From contig NZ_WEIO01000005.1 in assembly GCF_009183655.1 (NCBI RefSeq), positions 62,001 to 126,000 of the forward strand: a DNA stretch of 64,000 bases. The letters are read 5' to 3'. The stretch comes from Bacillus aerolatus. GTDB lineage: Bacteria; Bacillota; Bacilli; Bacillales; Domibacillaceae. The notes beneath the pieces were generated by a model. That model was not told where the DNA came from and made no database searches. It saw nothing but the letters and a program-made list of their open reading frames with translations. Within the stretch, counting starts at the first letter, position 1, and every line of letters begins with the position of its first letter. Made by a program: the position numbers and the translations under genes. Of this stretch, positions 35,474 through 42,299 are shown one piece after another.

Positions 35474-35659
35474 CACTTGTCTATTTCGATAAACAGAATA
35501 TAAAAAAGCTGGCTGCTAGATATCCCATTGTCCGCCTTCGAAATCGGCTTCATAGTTTATCAGTCGTTAGCTCAGCGTATGATCTAGCGTAATAACAAAA
35601 TTTATAGAAATCAGTTCAAAATCAGACTAACTCTGCAACAAACTGATAGTCCATTAGTT

Positions 35660-37267
35660 TCAAAAAAATGATGGATCCTCAACCGTAATTATTTCTATAC
35701 CTGCTCTTTTTAAAATCATCTTTAATCGCCCAAACCCTCCCCCTTTAAAATCCTCCGGAAAAACAGCAACAAACTGATATTCTGAAACTGAAGGATAAAG
35801 CACCATCTTCCTTTCCGTCTTCTCCGTATAACCCGGGTACAGGCCAGAGCCATATAAGCCAAAGTATTCAACAATATACTTCCGGCCGTTCTGCTCAATG
35901 ATCCAGTCGGGAATGTACGTTTCATTAACTGCGTCATTGAAAAAGCGCGCTGCTTCCCTCTCTACTTTCGCACCCGGCAGCGATCGAAGAAAAAAGTTAT
36001 GAAGCACAAGTTCTTCTTTAGAATCACAAATCTGTCCATCTTCTCCTGCAAGCAGTTGAAACTCTTCCGGGGAAAACTTGTATTCTGGAAAACTTTCAAT
36101 AATCCATTGATAAAATTTGCTGTCATAGTGGCGGTCAGCGACGCTGATAAATCTCGGAAAGTATTTGCGAAAATAAGCTCTGTTGAGGAGCGGCAACCCC
36201 TCGCGCAGAACCTTCTGTTTTTCGCAGTAATCCCGCATCGCCTGTACTCTATGTTCTTTCGTATACCAATACTTATTCGGCACACGCTGGAATTCCGTTA
36301 CTGTAAATCTCCCCGGATACAGAGCTTGGACAATCTCAATGGGCGATCCATGAAAGCGGTCAAGCAAGCCGCCGAGTTTCGCAGCCGCTAGCCTTTTCTT
36401 CGTGAGAAACGAGGGAATATCTTTTTCTGCTACACCTTCCGCTTCTAAAAGGTGTTCAATCGCACGTTTAGCATGACTAAGATCCTCCCAATAGCCATTC
36501 GGTTTCGCCGGAAAATCTTCGATGGAAAAATGCTCAGGAAACAAGAAGCAAAATAGCTTTGAAACTGAATTGGAGTGATAAGAAAGAACGCCTGACAAAC
36601 GATACCGAACAAGCAAATCGCGGTTTACCTTTTTGGGAACATCTTCTAAGAAGATATTTTCTTTCTGAAGTATTTCGATAATTTGTTTTTTCAATGTGGC
36701 ATTATCCTTTCGATAACGTTGAGGAGTTTTCTTGAAGTCAGTTGCCTTGAAGTGGTTGGGATAAATCGCATGTAACAAACGAAAAGGAGAATCCCCATGG
36801 CGTTTCAGCGGATTGGAAACCCCCCATTTCAAAAGAAGTTCACAGTTAACGACCGAAGGAATATCAGCAAACGTCAGTCCTTCCTGTTGAAGCCACCATT
36901 CAAAACGCTCTTTTATTCGTTCTATGTCTGCCCAATAATTGACCGGCACACGGTGGAAATCAAACTCTTGATACTCACCTAGATAAACAAAATGAATCAA
37001 CTTGCGGATCGACTTAAATCTGTTCAGTGCACCCCATAACTTGTTTTCCTTAATATGAGTCCGTGTAATTCGAGGAATCTCAGCCCTCGACAAACCAAGC
37101 TTTACTTCTAAAACATAACGGATCAGGACAATCACATTCTCATCGTTCTGCCAAGTTCCCGGTGGTAAGGCGTGAATCTGGCCAGCGAGTAAATTATGAT
37201 AAGACTTTACAACAGAATGTTCGATTAATTCATCGTTTGAGAAATTATAGATACAGGTTTCTTTCAT
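35660..37267 (-). CDS. Modular repeat protein with C-terminal nuclease-like domain
   Basis: A protein of about 535 residues. Residues about 95-380 contain four or five imperfect 60-70-residue modules, each with a tryptophan/tyrosine (NYWAD, QRYRK, NGYWED, NKYWYT), a DIP or DVP turn and a final SP...LL..LYP..F..xxF signature, as in DUF4046-type Bacillus proteins. The C-terminal 130 residues have a PD-(D/E)XK/Vsr-like pattern: SKEELVLHNFF, then YIPDWII, KYIVEYFGLY and a YTEKTERK lysine. I infer a DNA-binding array fused to a nuclease, resembling a free-standing homing-type endonuclease. ATG at 37267 follows AGGGTGAT. It reads toward the retron-like locus and lies 160 bp from an intron relic. 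Confidence 0.65.
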   Translation of the reverse strand: MKETCIYNFSNDELIEHSVVKSYHNLLAGQIHALPPGTWQNDENVIVLIRYVLEVKLGLSRAEIPRITRTHIKENKLWGALNRFKSIRKLIHFVYLGEYQEFDFHRVPVNYWADIERIKERFEWWLQQEGLTFADIPSVVNCELLLKWGVSNPLKRHGDSPFRLLHAIYPNHFKATDFKKTPQRYRKDNATLKKQIIEILQKENIFLEDVPKKVNRDLLVRYRLSGVLSYHSNSVSKLFCFLFPEHFSIEDFPAKPNGYWEDLSHAKRAIEHLLEAEGVAEKDIPSFLTKKRLAAAKLGGLLDRFHGSPIEIVQALYPGRFTVTEFQRVPNKYWYTKEHRVQAMRDYCEKQKVLREGLPLLNRAYFRKYFPRFISVADRHYDSKFYQWIIESFPEYKFSPEEFQLLAGEDGQICDSKEELVLHNFFLRSLPGAKVEREAARFFNDAVNETYIPDWIIEQNGRKYIVEYFGLYGSGLYPGYTEKTERKMVLYPSVSEYQFVAVFPEDFKGGGFGRLKMILKRAGIEIITVEDPSFF

Positions 37268-37380
37268 TTTTATCACCCTACTTAATTATAACACAAATTA
37301 CGAACATTCGTTCCTTGTTTGTGTCATTGTCAACAATAACCTAAAACCATCTCACATTTTAATAGGAATCAAAATATAAG

Positions 37381-37416
37381 AAAATCCGGTCTCCCTATTA
37401 AGGAAAACCGGATTTT
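37381..37416 (-). terminator. Terminator attached to the flagellin/intron relic
   Basis: AAAATCCGGT and ACCGGATTTT form a 10-bp stem immediately after the relic exon at 37424, as at the hag locus, where a terminator follows the 3' exon. Confidence 0.75.
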
Positions 37417-37423
37417 TATTAAA

Positions 37424-37525
37424 ATTAACGAAGAAGTTGAAGAACCCCCTCGTGGTTGTTGGTTGGCCTGCTTTGCCGCTGTCTCTTTGGGGGACAAGAA
37501 TAGACTATCTCTTCATCCGTACATG
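37424..37525 (-). pseudogene. Relic of group I intron 3' end plus flagellin 3' exon
   Basis: The reverse strand reads the intron core element GAAGAGATAGTCTATTC, a P9-like stem (TTGTC/GACAG) and then CGGCAAAGCAGGCCAACCAACAACCA, the same order as intron 2 and exon 3 of hag. The exon is frameshifted by inserted G residues, so QPQGVLQLLR cannot be read. The 5' part of the intron and flagellin is gone. Between 37277 and 37580 nothing else is evident, apart from a GGTGGTGACAG motif at 37549. Confidence 0.8.
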
Positions 37526-37580
37526 CTTAATCAAATTATTGAATAAAAATCAGGTGGTGACAGTAATACCAAGCTTCTTG

Positions 37581-37781
37581 TTATCCTTTTAGATCTATGT
37601 ACCCGCCTAGATGGGGTTGAGCTGCACGTTGTAGCGCTTGCAAGTTCGTTTCTCCCATCATCTTATTGATGAAGTCAGCATTTCCCTCTGCTTGATCCAT
37701 CGCTTTCTTCATGACTGACATAGAAGCTTGTCGCTGGACTTGTCCTTGGCTTAATGCGATTGACATTAATGCTATATCCAT
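37581..37781 (-). CDS. yjfB: YjfB-like putative motility protein, copy 2
   Basis: A 66-residue protein differing from copy 1 at about ten positions (for example QRQAS for QQQAS and GETNLQALQ for GQADLQALQ). The ATG at 37781 is chosen because it aligns with copy 1 and follows AAAGGCGGTG; the frame is open further upstream into the neighbouring gene. The pair lies next to the flagellin locus, which supports a motility role. Confidence 0.85.
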   Translation of the reverse strand: MDIALMSIALSQGQVQRQASMSVMKKAMDQAEGNADFINKMMGETNLQALQRAAQPHLGGYIDLKG

Positions 37782-37803
37782 GAAAAACACCGCCTTTCTA
37801 TTT

Positions 37804-38043
37804 CTAATGAACAACAGAACGTAACTGTTTTTCCAGAAAATGAACTTCACGCCTCAATTCGTTCAATTGGCCATTCAACTCGTTAATTTCTGCCGAATTT
37901 AGCTCATGTTCGCGAGCGTATTCAGCTATTCTTTTCATTTCATGAAGCTTCACATTCATCTCTTCTAAGATACGATCCTGTTCCTTACACCATTGGAGCT
38001 GTTCTTCAAGAAAATTTTTATGACCTTGGTGATCTTTATCCAT
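37804..38043 (-). CDS. Small coiled-coil protein paired with YjfB, copy 2
   Basis: A 79-residue helical protein, clearly homologous to copy 1 (QLQWCKEQ then ILEEMNVKLHEMKRIAEYA is shared). ATG at 38043 follows AGGAGGG by 6 bases; the longer frame to 38112 overlaps the gene upstream and is rejected. It is probably co-transcribed with the YjfB gene 22 bp downstream. Function unknown. Confidence 0.82.
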   Translation of the reverse strand: MDKDHQGHKNFLEEQLQWCKEQDRILEEMNVKLHEMKRIAEYAREHELNSAEINELNGQLNELRREVHFLEKQLRSVVH

Positions 38044-38104
38044 CTCGTTCCCTCCTGTTAAACAGCTTTTTACAAAGACTATGGGCACCCTATTTCTTTT
38101 TTCC

Positions 38105-38668
38105 CTATTCAAAAGATATTTTGCTATTTATCTTGAAAATAAATTCTTTTAGCCATTTTAAGTAATTATTTGAGAGTTCTAAAATGCCCTCATGACCGCT
38201 CCATTCATTGAAGGTAAAATGATAAGATGTAACTACTGAATCTGTATTTCCGTTAAATGAAACATTATGATACTCAGGCTCTGTAAAGGCTAAATGTACA
38301 ATTTCTTCTCCTTTTTCATTTACAGTGTACATTTCAGCACTTATAGATTCCGCGGGTTTAATTGTAATAACCGATTGAAGATCTGTATTCACCTGCGCTG
38401 AAAGCTCTAACAGCTTTCTGTGCACAGTATAATTCCTTTGGTTTACTAGGAATCGGATTATTGAGTTTTTATCAACTAAATCTTCTATCTCTTGCTTTTG
38501 CCTTGGCTTCTTTGCCTTATCTTTTACATAAGTAGTAATGCTTCTCGCAGCTGATAGAAACGCACTTAAGTTATAAGTGAATTCTAAGAGATTTCCTTCA
38601 TTCTCTAGCGTTTGCATTTTTTCAAAAAAGTACTTAGCCTCAGCTAGTTTATGATCGCAATAATCCAT
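38105..38668 (-). CDS. Hypothetical protein (187 aa)
   Basis: A soluble, mainly helical protein in its first half (AKYFFEKMQTLENEGNLLEFTYNLSAFLSAARSITTY), with a more beta-like end. The N-terminal pattern resembles HEPN/MAE_28990-like helical proteins found near flagellar or defence genes, but I do not see an R-x4-6-H motif strong enough to claim it; IIRFLVNQRNYTVHRKLL contains R-N-x3-H. Function unknown. The gene lies between the hag terminator and the coiled-coil/YjfB pair on the same strand. GAGGAGGAAG ribosome site upstream. Confidence 0.7.
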   Translation of the reverse strand: MDYCDHKLAEAKYFFEKMQTLENEGNLLEFTYNLSAFLSAARSITTYVKDKAKKPRQKQEIEDLVDKNSIIRFLVNQRNYTVHRKLLELSAQVNTDLQSVITIKPAESISAEMYTVNEKGEEIVHLAFTEPEYHNVSFNGNTDSVVTSYHFTFNEWSGHEGILELSNNYLKWLKEFIFKINSKISFE

Positions 38669-38732
38669 ATTCCCTTCCTCCTCTTATGGTGATTTAATTC
38701 TACTAAAAGTTATACCCTTTATGTATTAAAAT

Positions 38733-38764
38733 AAAAGGCCATGGATAAATTCCATGACCTTTCT
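38733..38764 (-). terminator. Terminator after flagellin 3' exon
   Basis: On the reverse strand an AAAGG/CCTTT and CATGGA/TCCATG stem is followed by TTTTATTTT. It is the first terminator downstream of hag and lies after the second intron and its exon, implying that the hag message includes both. Confidence 0.82.
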
Positions 38765-38771
38765 CTTTCTA

Positions 38772-38824
38772 TTAACGAAGAAGTTGTAAGACTCCTTGTG
38801 GTTGTTGGTTGGCTTGCTTTGCCG
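38772..38824 (-). CDS. Flagellin-type 3' exon following the second group I intron
   Basis: The reverse strand reads GCAAAG then codons for QANQQPQGVLQLLR and TAA, a canonical flagellin C-terminus. There is no start codon or ribosome site, so it can only be translated as a downstream exon. It duplicates the end of the hag frame that stops at 39146 (NQMPQGVLQLLR). Either it is the genuine 3' exon of an interrupted hag or the only remnant of a second flagellin gene. Confidence 0.7.
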
Positions 38825-39145
38825 CTATGTCTTTCGATCATAGAATAGACTATATCTTCATCCATGTGTTTCATGGAGCTGGGCACTTCGAACAGCTATT
38901 GCTGCCCTATGAGATTCATAGTCATAGCTTTCGCCTTAGACCGTACTTCCCTAGTCGTTGAACCTTCTCCAATGTTTCCATACAGGAGCTTGGCTGCTGA
39001 TTATCCATTGTGTCATCTTCATCATTTTCAGACCTTCACGCCTACCGTTTTCAGTTACGTTGTGGTTGATGAAGCTTTAGGAAGTTCCAGCAATTCACCC
39101 AGTCATACTCTAGCTCGTTACCAAGCTAGACGCCCTTCAAATCAA
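38825..39145 (-). ncRNA. Group I intron 2 (complete catalytic core) directly downstream of the hag stop
   Basis: The reverse strand shows the conserved group I elements in order. A P2 hairpin CTAGCT/AGCTAG comes first, then P4-P6 strands GAATTGCTGGAA and AATCAGCAGCC. P7 is GACTA (38952-38956) with TAGTC (38848-38852) inside AAGATATAGTCTATTC. A P9 stem CTATG/CATAG lies at 38825-38843. The 3' end is most simply the G of CATAG at 38825. The 5' splice site is uncertain: AUGCCU at 39178-39173, inside hag, pairs with GGGCGU at 39135-39130 with the required U-G pair, which would extend the intron to 39172. No endonuclease gene inside. Confidence 0.8.
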
Positions 39146-40909
39146 TTATCTCAAGAGTTGTAACACTCCTTGAGGCATTTGATTGGATTGAGCCAACATT
39201 GCCTGTGCTGCTTGAGAAAGAATTGAGTTCTTCGTTTGAGTCATCATTTCCTTCGCCATGTCAACGTCACGTACACGAGACTCAGCAGCTGTTAAGTTCT
39301 CAGCAGATGTTCCTAAGTTGTTAATAGTATGCTCTAAGCGGTTTTGGAACGCACCAAGCTTAGAACGTTCAGCAGATACTGATTCGATAGCATCGTTGAT
39401 AACATCAATAGCTGCACTAGCTTTATCATGAGAAGATACGTCTAACGCTTTAAATGTACCTGTATTATTAGTACCATTTGTTACATCAGTAGCAGTTGTA
39501 TAAGATGCTGTTTTTCCAGAATTAGATACTACTGTTGTACCATCCTCACTGGCAACTTTTAGGGCATCTGAAGTTGCACGCATGTCACGAACATCAATTG
39601 TCATGCTCTGTCCAGCATTTGCACCAATTTGGAAGTTAGCAGAGAATGTTCCAGTTGCTCCAGCTTTATCAGCAGTAAAGACTACTGGTTCTGTTGCAGA
39701 TTCCTGACCTACTTCTTGAGTAAGTTCAATAGTTGCACTTGAACCTGCTGCTGCTTCATACTTTCCAGCTAACGTAGCATTACCATCAATAGCTGTTCTT
39801 AAGTTTGCAGCAGTTGCGTCAGCATCTGCTCCAATTTGCACATAATTAGCGCCTGTTTGCGTAGCATCATCTGTAAAGATAAACTCTTGTCCATCAATAT
39901 TGATCACGCTATCAGCAGCTGGTTGTGCTGATAAATCGAAGCTATATACACCTTGTTGTGTTGCGCCAGTTACACTTGTAGTAGGGGCTGTTCCTGTTGC
40001 TTCACCTGCTTTTTCAGTGATTGTTAAAGTACCATCATTTCCATCAACTACAGTAAAACGTGCATTTAATCCAGCATCTGCTTCAATTGCAGCTTTTAAT
40101 GCCGTTGCTTGTTGAGTAGTTGTTGTTGCAGAATCAGTGTCAATATCTAAACCAGAACCCGCATCAAATGTTACTCCACCAAATGAGATTGATTCTCCAG
40201 CATTTAGTGCAGTACCTAATGTGAAAGTATATGCTCCAGCTTGTTCAGCAATACCAGCCGTATCCTGTGAAACAGCTGACACAGCACCTGCTCCTACACC
40301 GCCACCAACTACAGCTGTTGCGGAAGCAGCATCAGCAAAGCCCGCATTCTCAGTTAAGATAATCTTCGTATTATCTACAGAATCTACAGATGCTGTGTAT
40401 TTTTCTCCAATTGCACCTGATCCTGTTTGAGCGTTAATGTAGGAAGTTAAGGCTGCAGCCTGTTGTGCAGCAGTAGTAGCTGAATCAGTATCAACATTCC
40501 CACCACTTGCAAAAGTAATTGCTGTAAATCCATCGATTGTTAAATCCTTACCAGCAACAAGAGCAGTGCTGATATTAAAAGAATATACACCAGCCTGTTC
40601 TGCAATACTAGCTGTGGTTTGAGAAATACTAGATGCTCCAACAGCAGCTTGAGGTCCGCCAGCAGTACCAACTGTAACAGCTTTATCAGTTGTTTGAGTA
40701 CCACCATTTAATAGCTTCTGAGTATTAAACTCAGTTGTATTACCAATACGATTAATTTCAGATGTTAATTGGTTAATCTCTTTTTGGATTTCACCACGGT
40801 CTGTATCTGTATTTGTATCATTAGACGCTTGTGTAGCTAGTTCACGCATGCGTTGTAGAATATCATGTGTTTCATTTAATGCGCCTTCAGCTGTTTGAAC
40901 CATAGAAAT
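39146..40909 (-). CDS. hag: Flagellin Hag, exon 2 (587 codons to stop)
   Basis: The exon begins ISMVQTAEGALNETHDILQRMRELA, the standard continuation of flagellin after NAQDG, and ends ILSQAAQAMLAQSNQMPQGVLQLLR. Spliced to exon 1 the protein has 656 residues, against about 304 in Bacillus subtilis. The extra length is a surface-exposed central region with three related segments starting near residues 176, 294 and 389 of the whole protein (AGVYSFNIS, AGAYTFTLG, QGVYSFDLS), each with a DTDSATT- or DATQTG-like stretch. The TTG at 40912 that could open this exon as a separate gene has no ribosome site and lies at the intron border, so it is not a start. The protein polymerises into the filament. 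Confidence 0.95.
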   Translation of the reverse strand: MSMVQTAEGALNETHDILQRMRELATQASNDTNTDTDRGEIQKEINQLTSEINRIGNTTEFNTQKLLNGGTQTTDKAVTVGTAGGPQAAVGASSISQTTASIAEQAGVYSFNISTALVAGKDLTIDGFTAITFASGGNVDTDSATTAAQQAAALTSYINAQTGSGAIGEKYTASVDSVDNTKIILTENAGFADAASATAVVGGGVGAGAVSAVSQDTAGIAEQAGAYTFTLGTALNAGESISFGGVTFDAGSGLDIDTDSATTTTQQATALKAAIEADAGLNARFTVVDGNDGTLTITEKAGEATGTAPTTSVTGATQQGVYSFDLSAQPAADSVINIDGQEFIFTDDATQTGANYVQIGADADATAANLRTAIDGNATLAGKYEAAAGSSATIELTQEVGQESATEPVVFTADKAGATGTFSANFQIGANAGQSMTIDVRDMRATSDALKVASEDGTTVVSNSGKTASYTTATDVTNGTNNTGTFKALDVSSHDKASAAIDVINDAIESVSAERSKLGAFQNRLEHTINNLGTSAENLTAAESRVRDVDMAKEMMTQTKNSILSQAAQAMLAQSNQMPQGVLQLLR

Positions 40910-41190
40910 CAAATATGTTATCGCAGTGGCTTTTTATCCGCTGCTTCTTTATGTTTCCATAAAGTTCAGGTCATATCTTCACCCATATTTGGGTGCCCCG
41001 CGCTCGTGGGTGGGTTATTGGTACGGTTCCTCACCACCTGACCGTCACACCTTCCTAACTACTAGCTACCGATTCATTAGGCTTGGCTCGGTATTGCCCA
41101 CCATCCACCTTGAGAGGCTTGGTTTGGGGTTCCACCGAATTCACGGAGTTATCATCTAAGCATTACTGCTTAGAGCGGCATTTCTAGTCT
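40910..41190 (-). ncRNA. Group I self-splicing intron 1 in hag (281 nt)
   Basis: The intron interrupts hag between codons 69 and 70 and leaves an intact frame. On the RNA strand P1 is CGGU (exon end) with GCCG, with the U-G pair at the splice site. P10 is AUUUCU (start of exon 2) with AGAAAU, a perfect 6-bp match next to the same guide sequence. P2 is CTAAGCA/TGCTTAG. P4-P6 strands include GAATTCGGTGGAACCCC and CAATACCGAGCC. P7 is TCAGGT (41041-41036) with ACCTGA (40971-40966) in AAGATATGACCTGAAC. P9 is TTTATG-GAAA-CATAAA. The last base is G. No open frame is carried, so it is a minimal ribozyme. Group I introns are known in Geobacillus flagellin. Confidence 0.93.
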
Positions 41191-41397
41191 ACCGTCTTGA
41201 GCGTTACGGGAAGCCATATCTAATCCACGAATTTGTCCACGCATTTTTTCAGAGATGGCAAGACCAGCTGCGTCATCTCCAGCACGGTTAATACGAAGAC
41301 CTGAAGATAATTTCTCCATTGATTTTCCTTGTGCATTAGAAGCGCTGTTTAATTTGTTATACGTGTTGAGCGCCGCAATGTTGTGATTAATTCTCAT
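41191..41397 (-). CDS. hag: Flagellin Hag, exon 1 (69 codons)
   Basis: Starts [20 protein letters not shown] and contains the conserved [39 protein letters not shown] block of the flagellin D0/D1 domains. Without splicing it would read six foreign codons (RLEMPL) and stop, giving a 75-residue peptide. AAGGAGG is 9 bases before ATG and is a predicted CsrA target. Transcription is from a sigma-D promoter at 41499-41524. This gene lies directly downstream of csrA. Confidence 0.95.
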
Positions 41398-41406
41398 TGT
41401 AATTTT

Positions 41407-41440
41407 CCTCCTTGAATGTGCCGTTCACGTCCTTGTGAAC
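41407..41440 (-). promoter_or_regulatory. CsrA-binding leader hairpin and ribosome-site target of hag
   Basis: GTTCAC-AAGGAC-GTGAAC forms a 6-bp hairpin with AAGGA in the loop, a textbook CsrA site (ACARGGAUGU type). The second site, CAAGGAGG at 41407-41414, overlaps the ribosome binding site. The spacing and pairing match the two-site leader of Bacillus subtilis hag, where CsrA blocks translation until FliW removes it. Confidence 0.85.
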
Positions 41441-41498
41441 TTTTAATTTTTTACGAGTTGTCCAGGTCGGCCGCCCTATCTAACTCGCTACATGGTTA

Positions 41499-41524
41499 AT
41501 ATCGGAGGGATCGGAATATATTTA
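41499..41524 (-). promoter_or_regulatory. Sigma-D promoter of hag
   Basis: Reverse strand TAAA-N14-TCCGATAT, one mismatch from consensus, about 100 bp before the hag start codon. Confidence 0.88.
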
Positions 41525-41604
41525 ATAGTTTTGAGGAATTATTTTTCTTTTTGTGGCGGATTATTGAATGAAAAAAGAGCTCCTTTTGATAGAAGCTCTC
41601 CGCT

Positions 41605-41832
41605 TTATGATTTATTCGCTTTTTCAAGCAGGCTAAAGATGTCTTTCACTTCCGCTAACGCACTTTCATTTTCCTCCTGAATCGCCAAATACACTTCTTT
41701 CCGATGTATATCCACATGCTTCGGGGCATTGATGCCGAGTTTGATTTGGTCGCCTTTGACGCTGACGACGGTGATCTCGATGTCATCACCGATTTGGATG
41801 GCTTCGCCTGTTTTTCTCGTTAAGACTAACAT
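41605..41832 (-). CDS. csrA: Carbon storage regulator CsrA
   Basis: A 75-residue RNA-binding protein, [20 protein letters not shown] at the start, with [21 protein letters not shown] carrying the RNA-contacting residues and a C-terminal helix somewhat longer than in Escherichia coli. It blocks translation of hag and is antagonised by FliW, encoded 8 bp upstream. Normal length for Bacillaceae. Confidence 0.97.
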   Translation of the reverse strand: MLVLTRKTGEAIQIGDDIEITVVSVKGDQIKLGINAPKHVDIHRKEVYLAIQEENESALAEVKDIFSLLEKANKS

Positions 41833-41839
41833 TGTTCGC

Positions 41840-42289
41840 TCACTCCTTTTTGGCGCTGGCCGGCATGATGAGGTGGCGGGTTTCGTAGCGGCTGTCGTTA
41901 AGGATCGTTTGCTTTGCTTTTTTGTTTTTTATGTTCATAATGATCGGTGCCTGTAGGTTTGCCGTTGTTTCATTAAATGGTTCCCGAACGGTTAAAATCG
42001 TATACACAGCCGCTTCTTCTGCTTTTCCCAGTTCAAGTGTCTCAATTGTTGATTCATCTAGCTGAATATCATACTCCGAAAAAAAAGCAAAAGGACTGGC
42101 GACGATAAAGCCGAGTGCCGGCGTACTTGTGGACTGAAGGACAAAAAACACATCGTTGTCCGGAAAAGCGAGCAAAGTGAAGCTTTTTTCATCTACAAAT
42201 CCAGGAATGCCTTGGCTGAATGTCCATACTTCCTCTTCGGTTACTTCCACTTGACCGTGGTATTTTGTTTCGATCATCATCTTTTCCAC
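41840..42289 (-). CDS. fliW: Flagellar assembly factor FliW
   Basis: A 149-residue FliW with the [16 protein letters not shown] motif near residue 27 and [19 protein letters not shown] near 57. FliW binds either newly made flagellin or CsrA; flagellin export frees FliW to sequester CsrA and permit more Hag synthesis. The neighbouring csrA and hag complete this homeostatic loop. A stretch [21 protein letters not shown] near the C-terminus is the usual basic tail. Confidence 0.95.
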   Translation of the reverse strand: MEKMMIETKYHGQVEVTEEEVWTFSQGIPGFVDEKSFTLLAFPDNDVFFVLQSTSTPALGFIVASPFAFFSEYDIQLDESTIETLELGKAEEAAVYTILTVREPFNETTANLQAPIIMNIKNKKAKQTILNDSRYETRHLIMPASAKKE

Positions 42290-42299
42290 ATTCCTTTAC

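Noticed and set aside
38105-38668. HEPN toxin for the 187-aa protein
   Set aside because: A helical N-terminal half and an RNxxxH string are suggestive, but spacing and context (no antitoxin gene) do not support a firm call.
40910-41190. Apparent frameshift/insertion mutation making hag a pseudogene
   Set aside because: Splice-site pairing (P1 and P10), the P7 core and an exactly restored frame point to a group I intron rather than damage.
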